28,889 nucleotides of DNA from CAADGU01 sp964581605. Its GTDB lineage: Bacteria > Chloroflexota > Anaerolineae > Promineifilales > Promineifilaceae. The notes under the pieces were generated by a model, which saw only the letters and a list, made by a program, of their open reading frames with translations, was not told the DNA's origin and ran no database searches. Position numbers and translations under genes: made by a program. Where the stretch lies: the NCBI GenBank assembly GCA_964581605.1, contig CAZOPF010000076.1, positions 1 to 28,889 of the forward strand, in the 5' to 3' direction. This document shows, piece after piece, positions 6,968 to 16,994 of the stretch (the stretch's first letter is position 1; every line of letters starts with the position of its first letter).

Positions 6968-8565
6968 GAGGTTGACTCCTTTAACCTGGCCTGATCTGGC
7001 CCTGATAGTTCTTCCACCATGCCTGCGCCTAAAAGCCACAAAAAAGGATCGGTGACGCCAACAGGTCGGAAAGGGGTAACATCCAGGTGGTCTGGCGGCC
7101 GGCCTAGCGCCGTTGCGACGAAGTAATGAATGTTTGTGAACTTCCTTTCCAGAGCATGGATACTGCGATTACCACCCAAATCATTTAGGGCCTGCCGTAT
7201 CCGGCCATTATCACGGCTGAATTGCCCATTCGGGCACAACTCCTGGAGAAAGGGATACTCTTTTACCGGTAGGGCGTCTGCCTTACTCAGAACAATCGCC
7301 AGAGGAATGGCACACTGGTCTGTGGGGCGGGCAAGAATCATCTGGTTAACGCCGGCGATTAATACTTCAACAATGCGATGAAAGGAAAAAGCGGCGGGGG
7401 AAAAATCAAAACGGCCGTCACTCTCCATCAATGCCGGCAAAGAGAAGGGGTCCACCAATAAGATGATGCCCTTCATATGTTGCAACACCTGTTTACGGGC
7501 AAACTGGTCCATCGCCAAAAAATGTTCACCCGGCGCGTCAAAGAGGTAAAGAAGGAATTGTTGTTTCCGGGAAATACGGATCGTAATGCCCAATGCCTGC
7601 ATCACGTCGCCAGCCGTTTTGGCCAATACCTGCCCCTTATCCAGGAGTCGCAAATCATTTTCCACTTGCTGCCGTTGGGCGGCTGCCTCGATCTGGAAAA
7701 CACCATTGGGCATTGTTTTGATTTCCACCTGCAACTGCCGCACCGCCTGGCGAATAAATATGGTCTTGCCTGCTCCCGGTCCACCAATGATAGCTACCGG
7801 CTGCTCGGCCAGTTCGCCAATGGTGGAAAAGATTAACGGCCGTTGGCAACTACCACAAAGCCGTTCCAACTTATTCCGCCCTAAAAAGTCCATGGTTGGT
7901 AATCTGACTTTAGCGCCATCTGCGTGCTGGCATATGTGATAAAAAATGCCATAAAAACTGGGTTGCAAATCATCATACCGGTGGCCGGCCGGGCACAGGT
8001 GAATGGGCAAACCGCTGTAAGAACAATCATCGTAGGGGCAGCGATACGTAATGCGCCGCCGCAACAACCAGAAGGAATGGGCGAGGCGCATGGGCACAAA
8101 AGCAGCAAACGATAGCAGCGTCAAGGCCAACAACGCCAGCAGATACGGCACAAAAACAAGGATGGCGGCTAACAGGGCCAGGGCTGTAAAACACAGAATG
8201 ACGCCGGAAGCCAGTAAACCTGACGTGATTCGCGCCACAAAATGGACAACCGCCTTCCACCCCCATAGGATCATAAAAGCGAAGACGGCAATGACCAGCA
8301 CGTTACCGGCCATGGAGAAGGAATAGCTGCGGCCGTGATCCAGTTCATACCGTATGTATAATATGGTCAGACCAACGGCCGTCGCCGCCACGACCAGCCG
8401 CAAAATCCACTCGATCGCCGTGGCCCCCCCGCCCTGCCAAAACCAATACCATACATCCTGACACAACCGCCATAGTCTGGCGCTAAACCGGCGCAGCCAG
8501 GAAACGTAGTCCACATACGCCCGCTCAAAGAGATACATGCGGTGTCTGGTTACTTCATTCATCAT
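6964..8565 (-). CDS. Membrane-anchored zinc-ribbon GTPase (TRAFAC, 'double-GTPase'-like)
   Basis: The chosen start is the first of two ATGs at 8565/8562, right after a G-rich Shine-Dalgarno and overlapping the GAP1 stop by 11 bases. An upstream TTG at 8604 is less likely. The product is 533 aa. It has four hydrophobic segments (about 52-70, 83-105, 117-140, 141-160), then Cys/His pairs that make zinc ribbons (C176, C181, C191, H195; C237-x2-C240). The P-loop domain follows: G261-x4-G-K-T268, G3 motif D343-A-P-G346-E, G4 motif S427-K-A-D430. The end has 'DPFLWLLGAG', a motif shared with the other GTPase of the operon ('DPLLWLLAEL'). Small GTPases of this kind occur with GAP1 proteins in predicted NTP-dependent conflict systems. 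It probably acts as a membrane-tethered switch. Family naming is from memory. Confidence 0.82.
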   Translation of the reverse strand: MMNEVTRHRMYLFERAYVDYVSWLRRFSARLWRLCQDVWYWFWQGGGATAIEWILRLVVAATAVGLTILYIRYELDHGRSYSFSMAGNVLVIAVFAFMILWGWKAVVHFVARITSGLLASGVILCFTALALLAAILVFVPYLLALLALTLLSFAAFVPMRLAHSFWLLRRRITYRCPYDDCSYSGLPIHLCPAGHRYDDLQPSFYGIFYHICQHADGAKVRLPTMDFLGRNKLERLCGSCQRPLIFSTIGELAEQPVAIIGGPGAGKTIFIRQAVRQLQVEIKTMPNGVFQIEAAAQRQQVENDLRLLDKGQVLAKTAGDVMQALGITIRISRKQQFLLYLFDAPGEHFLAMDQFARKQVLQHMKGIILLVDPFSLPALMESDGRFDFSPAAFSFHRIVEVLIAGVNQMILARPTDQCAIPLAIVLSKADALPVKEYPFLQELCPNGQFSRDNGRIRQALNDLGGNRSIHALERKFTNIHYFVATALGRPPDHLDVTPFRPVGVTDPFLWLLGAGMVEELSGPDQARLKESTS

Positions 8566-11500
8566 CCCCCCTTTTTTCTGGGGTTTGGGCATCAGCCTCA
8601 CCAATGAACCGCCGCAAACGCCGCGTGGCGCTGCCGAACGCGGTTGTTATAGGCGAAAAAATCTCTTGCTTTGGCTGTTTAGCCGTAGCCGGCTGCGTCT
8701 TTGCTGGTTTTAGTTCAGGCGTTGCCGATGACAGGCCAGCAGCGGCGCGTAATTGCGCCAGGCGTGTTTCATAAACAGCATCGCGCCGGGCAAAACGATA
8801 ATTCAGGTGTGCCTCGAATAATTGCTGCGTGTGGCCGTCTAGCTGGGCCAGCAGTGCGCCCACAATTTGTCCCCACACCTCATCTGGTTTTGATACTTCC
8901 AGAACACATCGGGCAAAAGCCATGACGACCAAAACGGCCGTTACCGGGTCACGCCCGGTCAATAAGCGCGATACAAAAGACACCACGTCTGCTGGTTGTT
9001 TTGCGCCAGCTGCGGCTAACAGAGCAACCAGCCTTTGCGCTTCCTGGGGCGTGGTCACGCCTGTGGTGGCGATAATGGCGGCGAACCAGTTCATCACCTG
9101 CTCTCTGGCCGGGGCCGGTAAGTTTGCCAGGTCTTGCTGCCAGACGGGGTCTGACTCTGGGAAAGCAGACCACGACCAACCGGGCTGAATTGCCCGTTCC
9201 GTTACCTGGCGCATAAATTTCATCATTCGCCAGCGGGTTTCTGTTTCGGGTGGGAGACCAACAGGTATAACAGACAGATGAACCACCCATTCATCTGGTA
9301 ACGGGGCCAGCGGCAGAATCTGGACGAGACTGGCGTACAGGGCACTCAGGCCAGGTGTAACGGCCGTATCCGCCGGTTCAGGCAGCAGCAGCCAGACAAG
9401 TGGCATTATCTCCTTTGCCCTCTCTTGTCGTAGCAGTAAAAGGGCGACTTGTTGGTAAAGTACATCTAACGTCGGTGGTGAGTCTTGCAGCACAACCTGA
9501 TGCCAACGCTGATATTTCTGAGGGCTTTCGGTTTCATTCCAGGGTAGCACGTCGGCCAATAGTTCCCGGCATAAAACCTGGCGGGTACCAATTTTTGCCA
9601 GCTTCCGGCGTACCTGATTCCGCTCCTTTGGCTTGAGGGTTTCCAGCGATTCCTGGTAAGCGGCATACATAGCCGCGCCGCTCTCTGTGTCCTGCGTTGC
9701 TTCGGCCAGACGCCCCATAGTCAAAGCCAACATTTCCTTGTCCGAGGATCGGGCGGCAGCCATCTGCCGGACTGTGGCCATCAGTTCGGCGGCCATAGCC
9801 GTGCGCGCCCCGGCGCTGGCTGCCTGCGCCAATAGGGACTGGAACTCTTCCGCCTGGGGATTAGTCATTTCTACCCTCTTCATGCTCAGCCAGGCGCAGC
9901 CTTCAGGGCAGGCGGTTGGGGAGAGCCAGGTAGCCAGGTTTCTGGCAAACGTTTGTTTTTCCGCATTCCAGGAACCATCCAGGTAGGGTTTGACCACAGC
10001 ATTTCCCACCCGATCCCAGACATCGGCGCTGCGACCAGCTTCTGCAGCTGCCTGGAACAAGGCCAGCGCCAGGCGGGGGGATGGCGGCGCGGCCGCCGGT
10101 TGCTTTTCCGCCAGACGCAGCCCCTCCAATAGTAAGTCTACCCAGGCTTCTCGATCTTCTGGGGTTTGCGATGCTGTTCTAGTGGTGGCAGCCGGGGACA
10201 GCATTTCTTGAAGCAGCGCCAGCAGGACACGTTCCCGCGCCGTCCCACACGTTTTAAGGAGAGCGACGGCCGTTTGCACATGTCCTGTCTGTAAAGCATT
10301 CCCGGCCAATTCTTGTATCCTGGCCGTGAATTCGGGTTTGGCCGCCATCTCTAGCAGCTTTGCCAGCGCTGGCGCAGCGGCGCCAATGGCCAGGGCCTGA
10401 TTGCCCGCAACGAGCGTCTCCACATGCGGCCAGATGGCCGTCAAGGCGACTGCCGCCGCGGCGGGGTGGGAAACCAGAGCCGCCAGGTTATGGATGGCCG
10501 TAACCAGCCATTGCCCATCTGGTCCATCGTCGGGAAGGTCAACGGCCGTTACCAGCTTATCCCAGGCAGCCAGATTGTCAGCCAACCCTAATTTTTCTAC
10601 CAGGTCATGATGTTGGTGTAGAAGCTGGAGCCGGTCATTGGCCACGCACCGGGCCACAAAAGTTGCATAATCTCCCGGTTGTGGCCGTTCGCTGAATCGT
10701 TCCCCGGCAAAATTAAAGATGGCAAATAACGTATGATATTCATCGGCACGCAGGTTGAGGGAGCGGCCGTCTGGTGAACATAAAACTAACAAGTGACGCT
10801 CTGTTGTTACACCAGTCGGCCGGCCACCGGCTGCGGGCACTATCCAGGTGCGGTCGCTTTCATACGTGGAGAAGGTGGTTCGACTGCGCCTGGACGGTGG
10901 CAGCAGATATAAAAGCGATTCAACCAGTGGGGCAGCTTGCTGCCATTCACGTAGACAAATGAGCAGCGGGCGCGAGGAAAGCGTGGCTGCAGCTAACGCC
11001 GTTACCAGGGCAGGCAAATGATCGCTGAATGGGGAGGTGCGTAAAACATCTAAGGTTGGCGGCGGGGGCACGGCCGTTGCCGGCCTGGGCAGCGCCGGCA
11101 GCACGGTTTCATCGGTAGCATCGGCGCCATCGAATAGAGAGCTACGTTGTAACGCCAGGGGGTGACCGGCAAAAGCATCCAGATCGGCTGGGGTAAAAAC
11201 CAGGGCATGGGCCAGGAAATTTCCAGTCCGTCCATCGTGGGTCAGGCAGGTATAGTGCGTGCGAATCAGGGCGAATAACTCCTGCCCCAATTGCTCGTAA
11301 CTCCAAATAACCGGGAAAGCGGCCAGCACATCGGCGGGCGCCTGTTTACGAGAATCTGTTTTAGTCAGCCACTCTTGTTCGCGGGTAACGGCCGTTTGCG
11401 GTGCATGGGAAATAGTGTACGCCTGCCCTAAATGCATACAAATTGTAGCCAGGCGCTTACGCGCCTCTGCGCCCAACCCGGCTGAACATGCCCTGACCTG

Positions 11501-11572
11501 CAAGCCAGAAGCGGCCGGGTCCACTCCTTTCCCTCGCGGCCAATCGGTAAAAATCAACTGCTCAACGGTCAT
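8555..11572 (-). CDS. GAP1-type protein (GTPase-associated protein 1)
   Basis: The start chosen is the ATG at 11572, 5 bases after AAGGAGG. A longer frame to 11626 would overlap the previous gene and has no better signal. The product is 1005 aa, soluble, with no membrane segments. It opens with 'TVEQLIFTDW' and 'GLQVRACSAGL' (23-33), then 'GRTGNFLAHALVF' (114-126) and 'LLPPSRRSRTTFSTY' (223-237). This order, with a gNxxaHaLv signature and an 'LPP..R...TFsTY' signature, matches my recollection of the GAP1 N-terminal and middle domains. The remaining 600 residues are Ala/Leu-rich helical repeats ending in a Pro/Lys/Gln tail. GAP1 proteins are named for constant linkage to zinc-ribbon GTPases, which flank it on both sides here. 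It may be a regulator or scaffold. No enzymatic residues are evident. Confidence 0.75.
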   Translation of the reverse strand: MTVEQLIFTDWPRGKGVDPAASGLQVRACSAGLGAEARKRLATICMHLGQAYTISHAPQTAVTREQEWLTKTDSRKQAPADVLAAFPVIWSYEQLGQELFALIRTHYTCLTHDGRTGNFLAHALVFTPADLDAFAGHPLALQRSSLFDGADATDETVLPALPRPATAVPPPPTLDVLRTSPFSDHLPALVTALAAATLSSRPLLICLREWQQAAPLVESLLYLLPPSRRSRTTFSTYESDRTWIVPAAGGRPTGVTTERHLLVLCSPDGRSLNLRADEYHTLFAIFNFAGERFSERPQPGDYATFVARCVANDRLQLLHQHHDLVEKLGLADNLAAWDKLVTAVDLPDDGPDGQWLVTAIHNLAALVSHPAAAAVALTAIWPHVETLVAGNQALAIGAAAPALAKLLEMAAKPEFTARIQELAGNALQTGHVQTAVALLKTCGTARERVLLALLQEMLSPAATTRTASQTPEDREAWVDLLLEGLRLAEKQPAAAPPSPRLALALFQAAAEAGRSADVWDRVGNAVVKPYLDGSWNAEKQTFARNLATWLSPTACPEGCAWLSMKRVEMTNPQAEEFQSLLAQAASAGARTAMAAELMATVRQMAAARSSDKEMLALTMGRLAEATQDTESGAAMYAAYQESLETLKPKERNQVRRKLAKIGTRQVLCRELLADVLPWNETESPQKYQRWHQVVLQDSPPTLDVLYQQVALLLLRQERAKEIMPLVWLLLPEPADTAVTPGLSALYASLVQILPLAPLPDEWVVHLSVIPVGLPPETETRWRMMKFMRQVTERAIQPGWSWSAFPESDPVWQQDLANLPAPAREQVMNWFAAIIATTGVTTPQEAQRLVALLAAAGAKQPADVVSFVSRLLTGRDPVTAVLVVMAFARCVLEVSKPDEVWGQIVGALLAQLDGHTQQLFEAHLNYRFARRDAVYETRLAQLRAAAGLSSATPELKPAKTQPATAKQPKQEIFSPITTAFGSATRRLRRFIGEADAQTPEKRGDDE

Positions 11573-11586
11573 TTCCTCCTCCTTTT

Positions 11587-14500
11587 TTATTGCGCCGGAA
11601 TGACACCCAACTCTGCCAACAGCCACAATAATGGATCTTCTACACGCCAGGGAGAAATGTATTTGTAACGATGTGTGTCTTTGTCCGAGGCGCAGCCAGT
11701 AGCGGAAACGCCAAAAAAGGCGTGACGAGAAAAGCGCGTCTTAACCGTATTGTATGCTCGTTGATTCCAACGCAACATCTGCTCCTCCATCATGCCTGAC
11801 ATATCTTCGTGCGCCTGGCGATCAAAAGATGCCACATGCCGTTTGTCGGTACTCCACAAGCGATTGGCCTCAATCAGGCCGGCGTCACGCAGCACGTCAC
11901 ATTTAGTTAAGACCACCGCCACCGGCGTTGCCAACCGGCCAGATTGAGTGATGATTTTGCCGTTTTCCAATTCAGTGAGGACACGACTGATGACCGTGTG
12001 TGGTTCAGCCATCAGGGCTACATCTGGTAGGGGAACGTAGGAAGGCAATGTGTCCCGTACAATCGGTGACTGTAAGGGATCGATTAAGAATAAAATGCCC
12101 GAGGCGACGCGCAGATAACGTACCATCTGTTTTACGGTGTCGGGATCATCAAAATTTTCTCCGGCCGTATCGTATAGGGCCAGCGTCACCGCCCGATCTT
12201 GTTTCTCGCCCCAGGGCTGCCCGCTCAGGTAGAGGTCGTAAATAAGGGGCGGCGGCGCACCCACCGTAACCGGCAGTTCCAGATTACGGCCGAAAAGCGG
12301 ATTGTAAAATTCTTGCTCGTAGCGTTGGGAGGTTTCCATTGTGACGGGCTGCAAATCAGCCTGGAAATCAAAGGCAACCTGCCCGCCCAACCGTTGAATG
12401 AGGGTAGCAATAAAATGGCTCTTACCACAGAATTTAGCGCCGATGACGCCAATGACCAGGCTGGGCTGCGTACCGGCGGTGAAGGGCAGGATGTGAGGAT
12501 CCTTTTCAGTATAGTGGGGGCATCGTTTGCGGGTGAGGAGCTGGCCTTGTTTATTCTTGGGGGGGCGTAACGGCCGTTTCAGCAGCCGATCTAGTCGGGA
12601 ATAATTAGCCGTTTTCAACTCCCCACCATCGTACAGGTCAAATAACATCTTATCCACCGGGAACTCGGCAAAACAGTGCGGGCAGATCACCACTTCTGGC
12701 GTTCCTGGCTGGTAAACGATGACGTCCCCTTTTCGCCCGCCGTTTTCTATTTCCCCCTGACCGGATAACGGCATACAGATGTTGGGATGCACGATCAAGG
12801 TCGTGTGCCGCTGCCGGTGATCAAGGACAATCACCTTGCCAAAAAAGCGCGGCCATCGCTGCCGTTGAATGGGCGCCAGGCTCATCCACGCCTGATGTTC
12901 GCCATCTATCGCTTCTCTCCCCGGCTGCCAACGAAACAGCTCTACTCCATCGTTTAGCGATTCCGGCGGGCCGCTTTCACTGGCGATAAATGCAAAGCCG
13001 GCAAAGTCAGGCAAAGCGTCCTGAATACGCCACGCCAGGCGCAGCGCCTGGCCTTGATGGGGCGCTTCTGTAGCTGCCGCTAACTGATAGGTCAATGTCA
13101 TCCAGGGAGACCACTGGATGGCGGCGCTGACGCCTGGCGCAAAGAATTGCCCTGGCGCGCCAGAAGCCTGGGCATACACTGTGTAATGGAACAGCCAATG
13201 CCCTTCCTGTACTTTGTCCACAAACTTACCGCCGCTGCCCAGATACTCCAGGCGCGTATATCTGGTACAGGCGGCATAAGGATCGTCCGGTCCCGTGGCG
13301 GGTACATCCTGACGGCGAGCGACAACGGCCGTATGGCATCCCGGCGGCCAACCCCAACGTAATACCACCCCGTCCCTGGCCGCTGACAGGCTCAAATCGG
13401 TGACGTCGGCCACAACCACGCCGCAAACAGTGTTGCCAGTAATCGCCTGCGGGCCGGCGACAGTAAACAGGCTGTAATAGGGTTCTTGGATGTCAGGGCG
13501 TGGGTCCCGGCTGTGACCATCAGCGGTGATAATCCGTTCGCCCAAATGGTCTAACTCTTCAGATGAGAAGCGTTCCCCTGGCTGGAATTTGAGCGGTTGG
13601 GTGGAGCGCAGCAGAATCGGCTTCCCCTGTTTTGGCGGCGTCCAGGTAAAAACCAATTCCTGCCCATCAATCTGGACGTTTAGGTCGACTACCATTTCTG
13701 GCGGCGGTTCTGGCGTCACCTCGATGCTTAAACCAGGCGTTATCAATTCGCCGGCGTCGGTCGGGCGGTAAGCGCAGCAAACCAGATAATGATAAGTTTG
13801 CCCATTTTGCAGGCCGTTATCTTTTGCGTGGCCGGCGCCGGTCAGACTGACGGCGTGACCGGCCGTATGATCGGATAGTGGTTTGATGTCCCGGCGAACA
13901 ATCATCCGGCTGACGTTGGCCGGGGTTTGCCAGCGAAGTTCCACCGCGCCATCACCGATATCGGCTTGCAGTTGCGACACTTCCGCCAACGTATCAACCG
14001 GCGCTGCCACCGCGCCAGGGGCCACAACTTCTTCGGCGCGGCTAAAAATGGCATAGGTATAACGGCGGCCGGTGGTAATCTTGTTATCCAGAATGTGCGT
14101 ATCTCTGGTTACGCCTACCATGTGGCCGTCCGTCACGTTGCCGGGCGGCGCGCTGCCATCTCGCCGCACAACCACGTATTCCACCGGCCGTTCGTCGTTC
14201 ACCATCTGCCAGCGAATGTGAGCGACCCCATCTACATAAGCGGCCTGGCTGGATGAAACGGCCGGGGGAGGGTAGGGCACACGGACAGATACGGTGACAC
14301 CATCAGCAAAATGACCGGGCGCGAAAACGGCCACCAACAGGTAATGGTATTCCTGCCCTGGTTGAACAGTGTAGTCGCGCCACTCGGTGGCTGAACCACT
14401 GTAAATAAGGCGGGCTTCCGGGTTTTCTGGCAAGGGATCGGGTACACCGTGTTGCACCGGGGCCAACGGGGTGGGAGCGCGGAACAGTTGCACCTGGCAA

Positions 14501-15297
14501 TCATCAGCCGGTTTGCGCCAGCCTAACCAGACGTGGTCTTGCCCCCATCGTCGCTCTACGTTGCTTATTTCGCCAATGGCCCAGGCGTCCACGAGTACGG
14601 CCGTTTTGCTTTCCGTCTCTTTCCAGACCGAATAAATCTCGTAGCGATACCGTTCTCCGGCCACAACCTCCCGGTCAATGTAGCTGCTCAAGCGACCCTG
14701 GCAAAGCGTCTCTCCCCTTTTCCTAAACTCTCCTTTTTTAGTCAGGCCATATCGTTTGAGGATAATTTCGTCACACTCTTGCGTCGGCAGGTGCCATTGG
14801 AGGGTGATCTGGGCGGGGGCGGAGACGGCCGTTAATTGCTCTACTAACCGCGGAAAGACCCAACCCTTGCCCGGCACAAGCCGCCTGTCCGGTAAATATC
14901 GTTCTTCCACAAAATGACGCGCCAGTGGGGCATCACATTGACACTGCTCCAGAGCAAACCTTTCGATACGGGCATATAGTTCTGGCCTCAGTTCCTTTAT
15001 ACCTGAGGCCAACGCCGCCTCCAGAGTCATGTCTGTCTGGTGGGCAAAGTAACTGTAAACGACAGCCAGTAAATCGGCGCGTTTTTGCGGATTTTTCAGG
15101 GCATCCGCATTTTTAAACCACGTGTCGGCCTGGGCGCGTTTCTGGGTATCGGGCGATCCTTTCATGCGTAAATATTGCGCCTGTAACTCCCTCACTCTGT
15201 CCTGAATTTGCGCCTCATTATCGGTGACTGGCAGATTCAGCCCTTTGAACATGTCAATCACATGGGTAACTGTCAGGCCTCTTGAAGTTGCGGTCAT
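11587..15297 (-). CDS. J-like / FN3-repeat / zinc-ribbon / GTPase fusion protein
   Basis: The product is 1236 aa from an ATG at 15297 with AGGG 7 bases upstream. Residues 5-85 form a J-like helical bundle whose last helix reads 'ALKNPQKRADLLAVV', but it has no HPD. Residues 155-730 hold about six beta-sandwich modules of the FN3 type. Each has a W in strand B and a 'G-x-x-Y-x-Y' strand (GERYRYEIYSVW at 214, GQEYHYLLVAVF at 314, GRRYTYAIFSRA at 410, GQTYHYLVCCAY at 499). A zinc ribbon uses C872, C875 and C926 with H928. The GTPase domain has P-loop G953-A-K-F-C-G-K-S960, G3 D1043-T-A-G-E, G4 T1131-K-C-D1134, and the end motif 'DPLLWLL'. It is likely a cytoplasmic sensor GTPase whose FN3 array binds proteins. 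It is the first gene of the GTPase block. Confidence 0.85.
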   Translation of the reverse strand: MTATSRGLTVTHVIDMFKGLNLPVTDNEAQIQDRVRELQAQYLRMKGSPDTQKRAQADTWFKNADALKNPQKRADLLAVVYSYFAHQTDMTLEAALASGIKELRPELYARIERFALEQCQCDAPLARHFVEERYLPDRRLVPGKGWVFPRLVEQLTAVSAPAQITLQWHLPTQECDEIILKRYGLTKKGEFRKRGETLCQGRLSSYIDREVVAGERYRYEIYSVWKETESKTAVLVDAWAIGEISNVERRWGQDHVWLGWRKPADDCQVQLFRAPTPLAPVQHGVPDPLPENPEARLIYSGSATEWRDYTVQPGQEYHYLLVAVFAPGHFADGVTVSVRVPYPPPAVSSSQAAYVDGVAHIRWQMVNDERPVEYVVVRRDGSAPPGNVTDGHMVGVTRDTHILDNKITTGRRYTYAIFSRAEEVVAPGAVAAPVDTLAEVSQLQADIGDGAVELRWQTPANVSRMIVRRDIKPLSDHTAGHAVSLTGAGHAKDNGLQNGQTYHYLVCCAYRPTDAGELITPGLSIEVTPEPPPEMVVDLNVQIDGQELVFTWTPPKQGKPILLRSTQPLKFQPGERFSSEELDHLGERIITADGHSRDPRPDIQEPYYSLFTVAGPQAITGNTVCGVVVADVTDLSLSAARDGVVLRWGWPPGCHTAVVARRQDVPATGPDDPYAACTRYTRLEYLGSGGKFVDKVQEGHWLFHYTVYAQASGAPGQFFAPGVSAAIQWSPWMTLTYQLAAATEAPHQGQALRLAWRIQDALPDFAGFAFIASESGPPESLNDGVELFRWQPGREAIDGEHQAWMSLAPIQRQRWPRFFGKVIVLDHRQRHTTLIVHPNICMPLSGQGEIENGGRKGDVIVYQPGTPEVVICPHCFAEFPVDKMLFDLYDGGELKTANYSRLDRLLKRPLRPPKNKQGQLLTRKRCPHYTEKDPHILPFTAGTQPSLVIGVIGAKFCGKSHFIATLIQRLGGQVAFDFQADLQPVTMETSQRYEQEFYNPLFGRNLELPVTVGAPPPLIYDLYLSGQPWGEKQDRAVTLALYDTAGENFDDPDTVKQMVRYLRVASGILFLIDPLQSPIVRDTLPSYVPLPDVALMAEPHTVISRVLTELENGKIITQSGRLATPVAVVLTKCDVLRDAGLIEANRLWSTDKRHVASFDRQAHEDMSGMMEEQMLRWNQRAYNTVKTRFSRHAFFGVSATGCASDKDTHRYKYISPWRVEDPLLWLLAELGVIPAQ

Positions 15298-15353
15298 AAT
15301 AAAACCCTAAATACTGGCTCTGGCCTGTTTCTAACCGGTCTGCCTCTTGGTTA

Positions 15354-16946
15354 TTACCATCGGTCAATTTTGATAGTCACATCCTGCCGGGTTTCCAGGT
15401 CAATCGCCTGGCCGTGAATGATGCCGTTACGGTCATACCAGAGTCGCACTTTCACTGGCCTTCCTTCCGGCCGGCCCGGTGGTAAACCCGTTATAGACAC
15501 ATCAGCCAGGCGGGTGCAATTGGCCGGATCCGGGTCGTCCCCTTCGTAAAAGACAAGGGGAATTTCGGTCATGCCCGCAAAGGCGGTGCCAAACTCTTGC
15601 TCAAAGATTTCATTAAATTGAGCGCCTTTTTTGATGAGAAGGACGTTATGCCGCTTTGTCACACTGCCACTGTCATCCACTTCCACCACCTCGACCCCCA
15701 CGGGATTGCCAATGTCGCCGCCGCCCGGCAGCATCACCACCGCGCCGCCTCTGGTAGCCACGGCCGGCCCTGCCCCGTCTGTCGGCGCGTCCAGCAAATA
15801 CGCCCGGTAGGCCGCGCCAATGGTCACCAGCAAATCCGGGTTTTTATGATGCAGCGGCGGCTCGCCCATGATCCGGGTTACACATTCCTGCACCATGGGC
15901 ATACGGGTGGCCCCACCGCATAACAACAGGCGTACTTTTTTCGCTTCCAGGTCGGCGCGGGGTGTGCCTGCTGCTGCCAATTCCTGAATGCGTTTTTCGG
16001 TGAGCAGGCCGTGATTTTGTTCGGCTTCTGCCAATACCTGTTCCAGTAACGCTTCGGTTTGCAGGAGGAGATCGGCCGTATTCTGTTCTAACTCGTGGCG
16101 CGTCACTTCTACCTGATGCCCCTGCAAATCTGCCAGAACCAGCAGCGATGAGATCCGGCTTAATTGTCGTTTGGCCTTCTCGCAGTTATTAAGCAAGGTA
16201 GCTTCTTTTTTAGCATCCAGATGAGGGTCAGGGATGCCATGTTCATCCATGGCTTTGTCGGCCACCAGCCGGGCCAGCACCCGGTCCCAATCCAGCCCAC
16301 CCAGCTGCCGGTTGCCTTCCTTAGCCAGGGTGCTGATACGCAGGCCAGTGACGCCCGTGCCCAAATCCTCCCGTTCCGTCATGATCAGCGTCACGTCAAA
16401 GGTACCGCCGCCCAGGTCATAAACGATGATGTTGCGGTTTTCCACGTCATGTACCCGGTCAATGGCAAAAGCCAGGGCGGCGGCGTGGGGTTCGGGAATG
16501 ATTTCCAGCACCTTGAGGCCGGCCAGTTCAGCCGCTTCCTGGGTGGCCAATCGCTGGCGGTCGCCAAAATAGGCGGGCACAGAGATAACCACTTCGGTCA
16601 CCGGCTCGCCTAGAAAGAGTTGAGCGTCTTCTTTGAGCAGCCGCAAAATCTCGGCCGAGACCTGCTGCGGCGTGTATTGCTGGCCGTCAATGGGCGGGGT
16701 TTTGTAATCGTCCCCCATGGACCGCTTGATGCCGATGATGACCCGCTCTGGATGTTGCAAGGCAGCGTTTCGCGCCGCCTCGCCGACAATGACCGTACCG
16801 CCCGGTTCGTAATATACGACGGAGGGGATAGTGTTGCCGCCGTCAGCATGTTCCAAATCTATGGTTTCAAGGCGACGGCCGTTCTCGTCATAAAACGAAA
16901 TTGCCGAATACGTTGTCCCTAAATCAATGCCACAACGAATGCTCAT
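15354..16946 (-). CDS. Short Hsp70 (DnaK-like) without a lid
   Basis: The product is 530 aa, ATG at 16946 after GGAGGAGGTATAA. It has the full Hsp70 ATPase domain: GIDLGTTYS (6-14), the K of 'GIKRSMGD', 'PEPHAAALAF', 'VYDLGGGTFDVT', and 'LLCGGATRMP' for adenosine contact. The usual 'EPTAAA' is 'EPHAAA', a Thr to His change. The domain is followed by a Gly/Pro-rich linker, with no canonical 'LLLDV', and a beta-sheet domain (about 415-530) like the substrate-binding beta subdomain. The alpha-helical lid is missing. Loss of the lid normally means fast or loose substrate binding. It follows a GrpE-like gene directly, as a private exchange-factor/Hsp70 pair. Confidence 0.9.
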   Translation of the reverse strand: MSIRCGIDLGTTYSAISFYDENGRRLETIDLEHADGGNTIPSVVYYEPGGTVIVGEAARNAALQHPERVIIGIKRSMGDDYKTPPIDGQQYTPQQVSAEILRLLKEDAQLFLGEPVTEVVISVPAYFGDRQRLATQEAAELAGLKVLEIIPEPHAAALAFAIDRVHDVENRNIIVYDLGGGTFDVTLIMTEREDLGTGVTGLRISTLAKEGNRQLGGLDWDRVLARLVADKAMDEHGIPDPHLDAKKEATLLNNCEKAKRQLSRISSLLVLADLQGHQVEVTRHELEQNTADLLLQTEALLEQVLAEAEQNHGLLTEKRIQELAAAGTPRADLEAKKVRLLLCGGATRMPMVQECVTRIMGEPPLHHKNPDLLVTIGAAYRAYLLDAPTDGAGPAVATRGGAVVMLPGGGDIGNPVGVEVVEVDDSGSVTKRHNVLLIKKGAQFNEIFEQEFGTAFAGMTEIPLVFYEGDDPDPANCTRLADVSITGLPPGRPEGRPVKVRLWYDRNGIIHGQAIDLETRQDVTIKIDRW

Positions 16947-16994
16947 TTATACCTCCTCCAATCTATTCGTGTTCTAAACGTCTCTGGTAAAACA

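Noticed and set aside
8565..8604. Longer start of the membrane GTPase at TTG 8604
   Set aside because: It would overlap the GAP1 gene by 50 bases without a ribosome site. The ATG pair at 8565/8562 follows a G-rich Shine-Dalgarno and overlaps the upstream stop.
16875..16882. ACGGCCGT copies as operators or recombination sites
   Set aside because: They lie almost entirely within coding sequence and not near gene starts, so a general genome-wide motif is more likely than operon-specific regulation.
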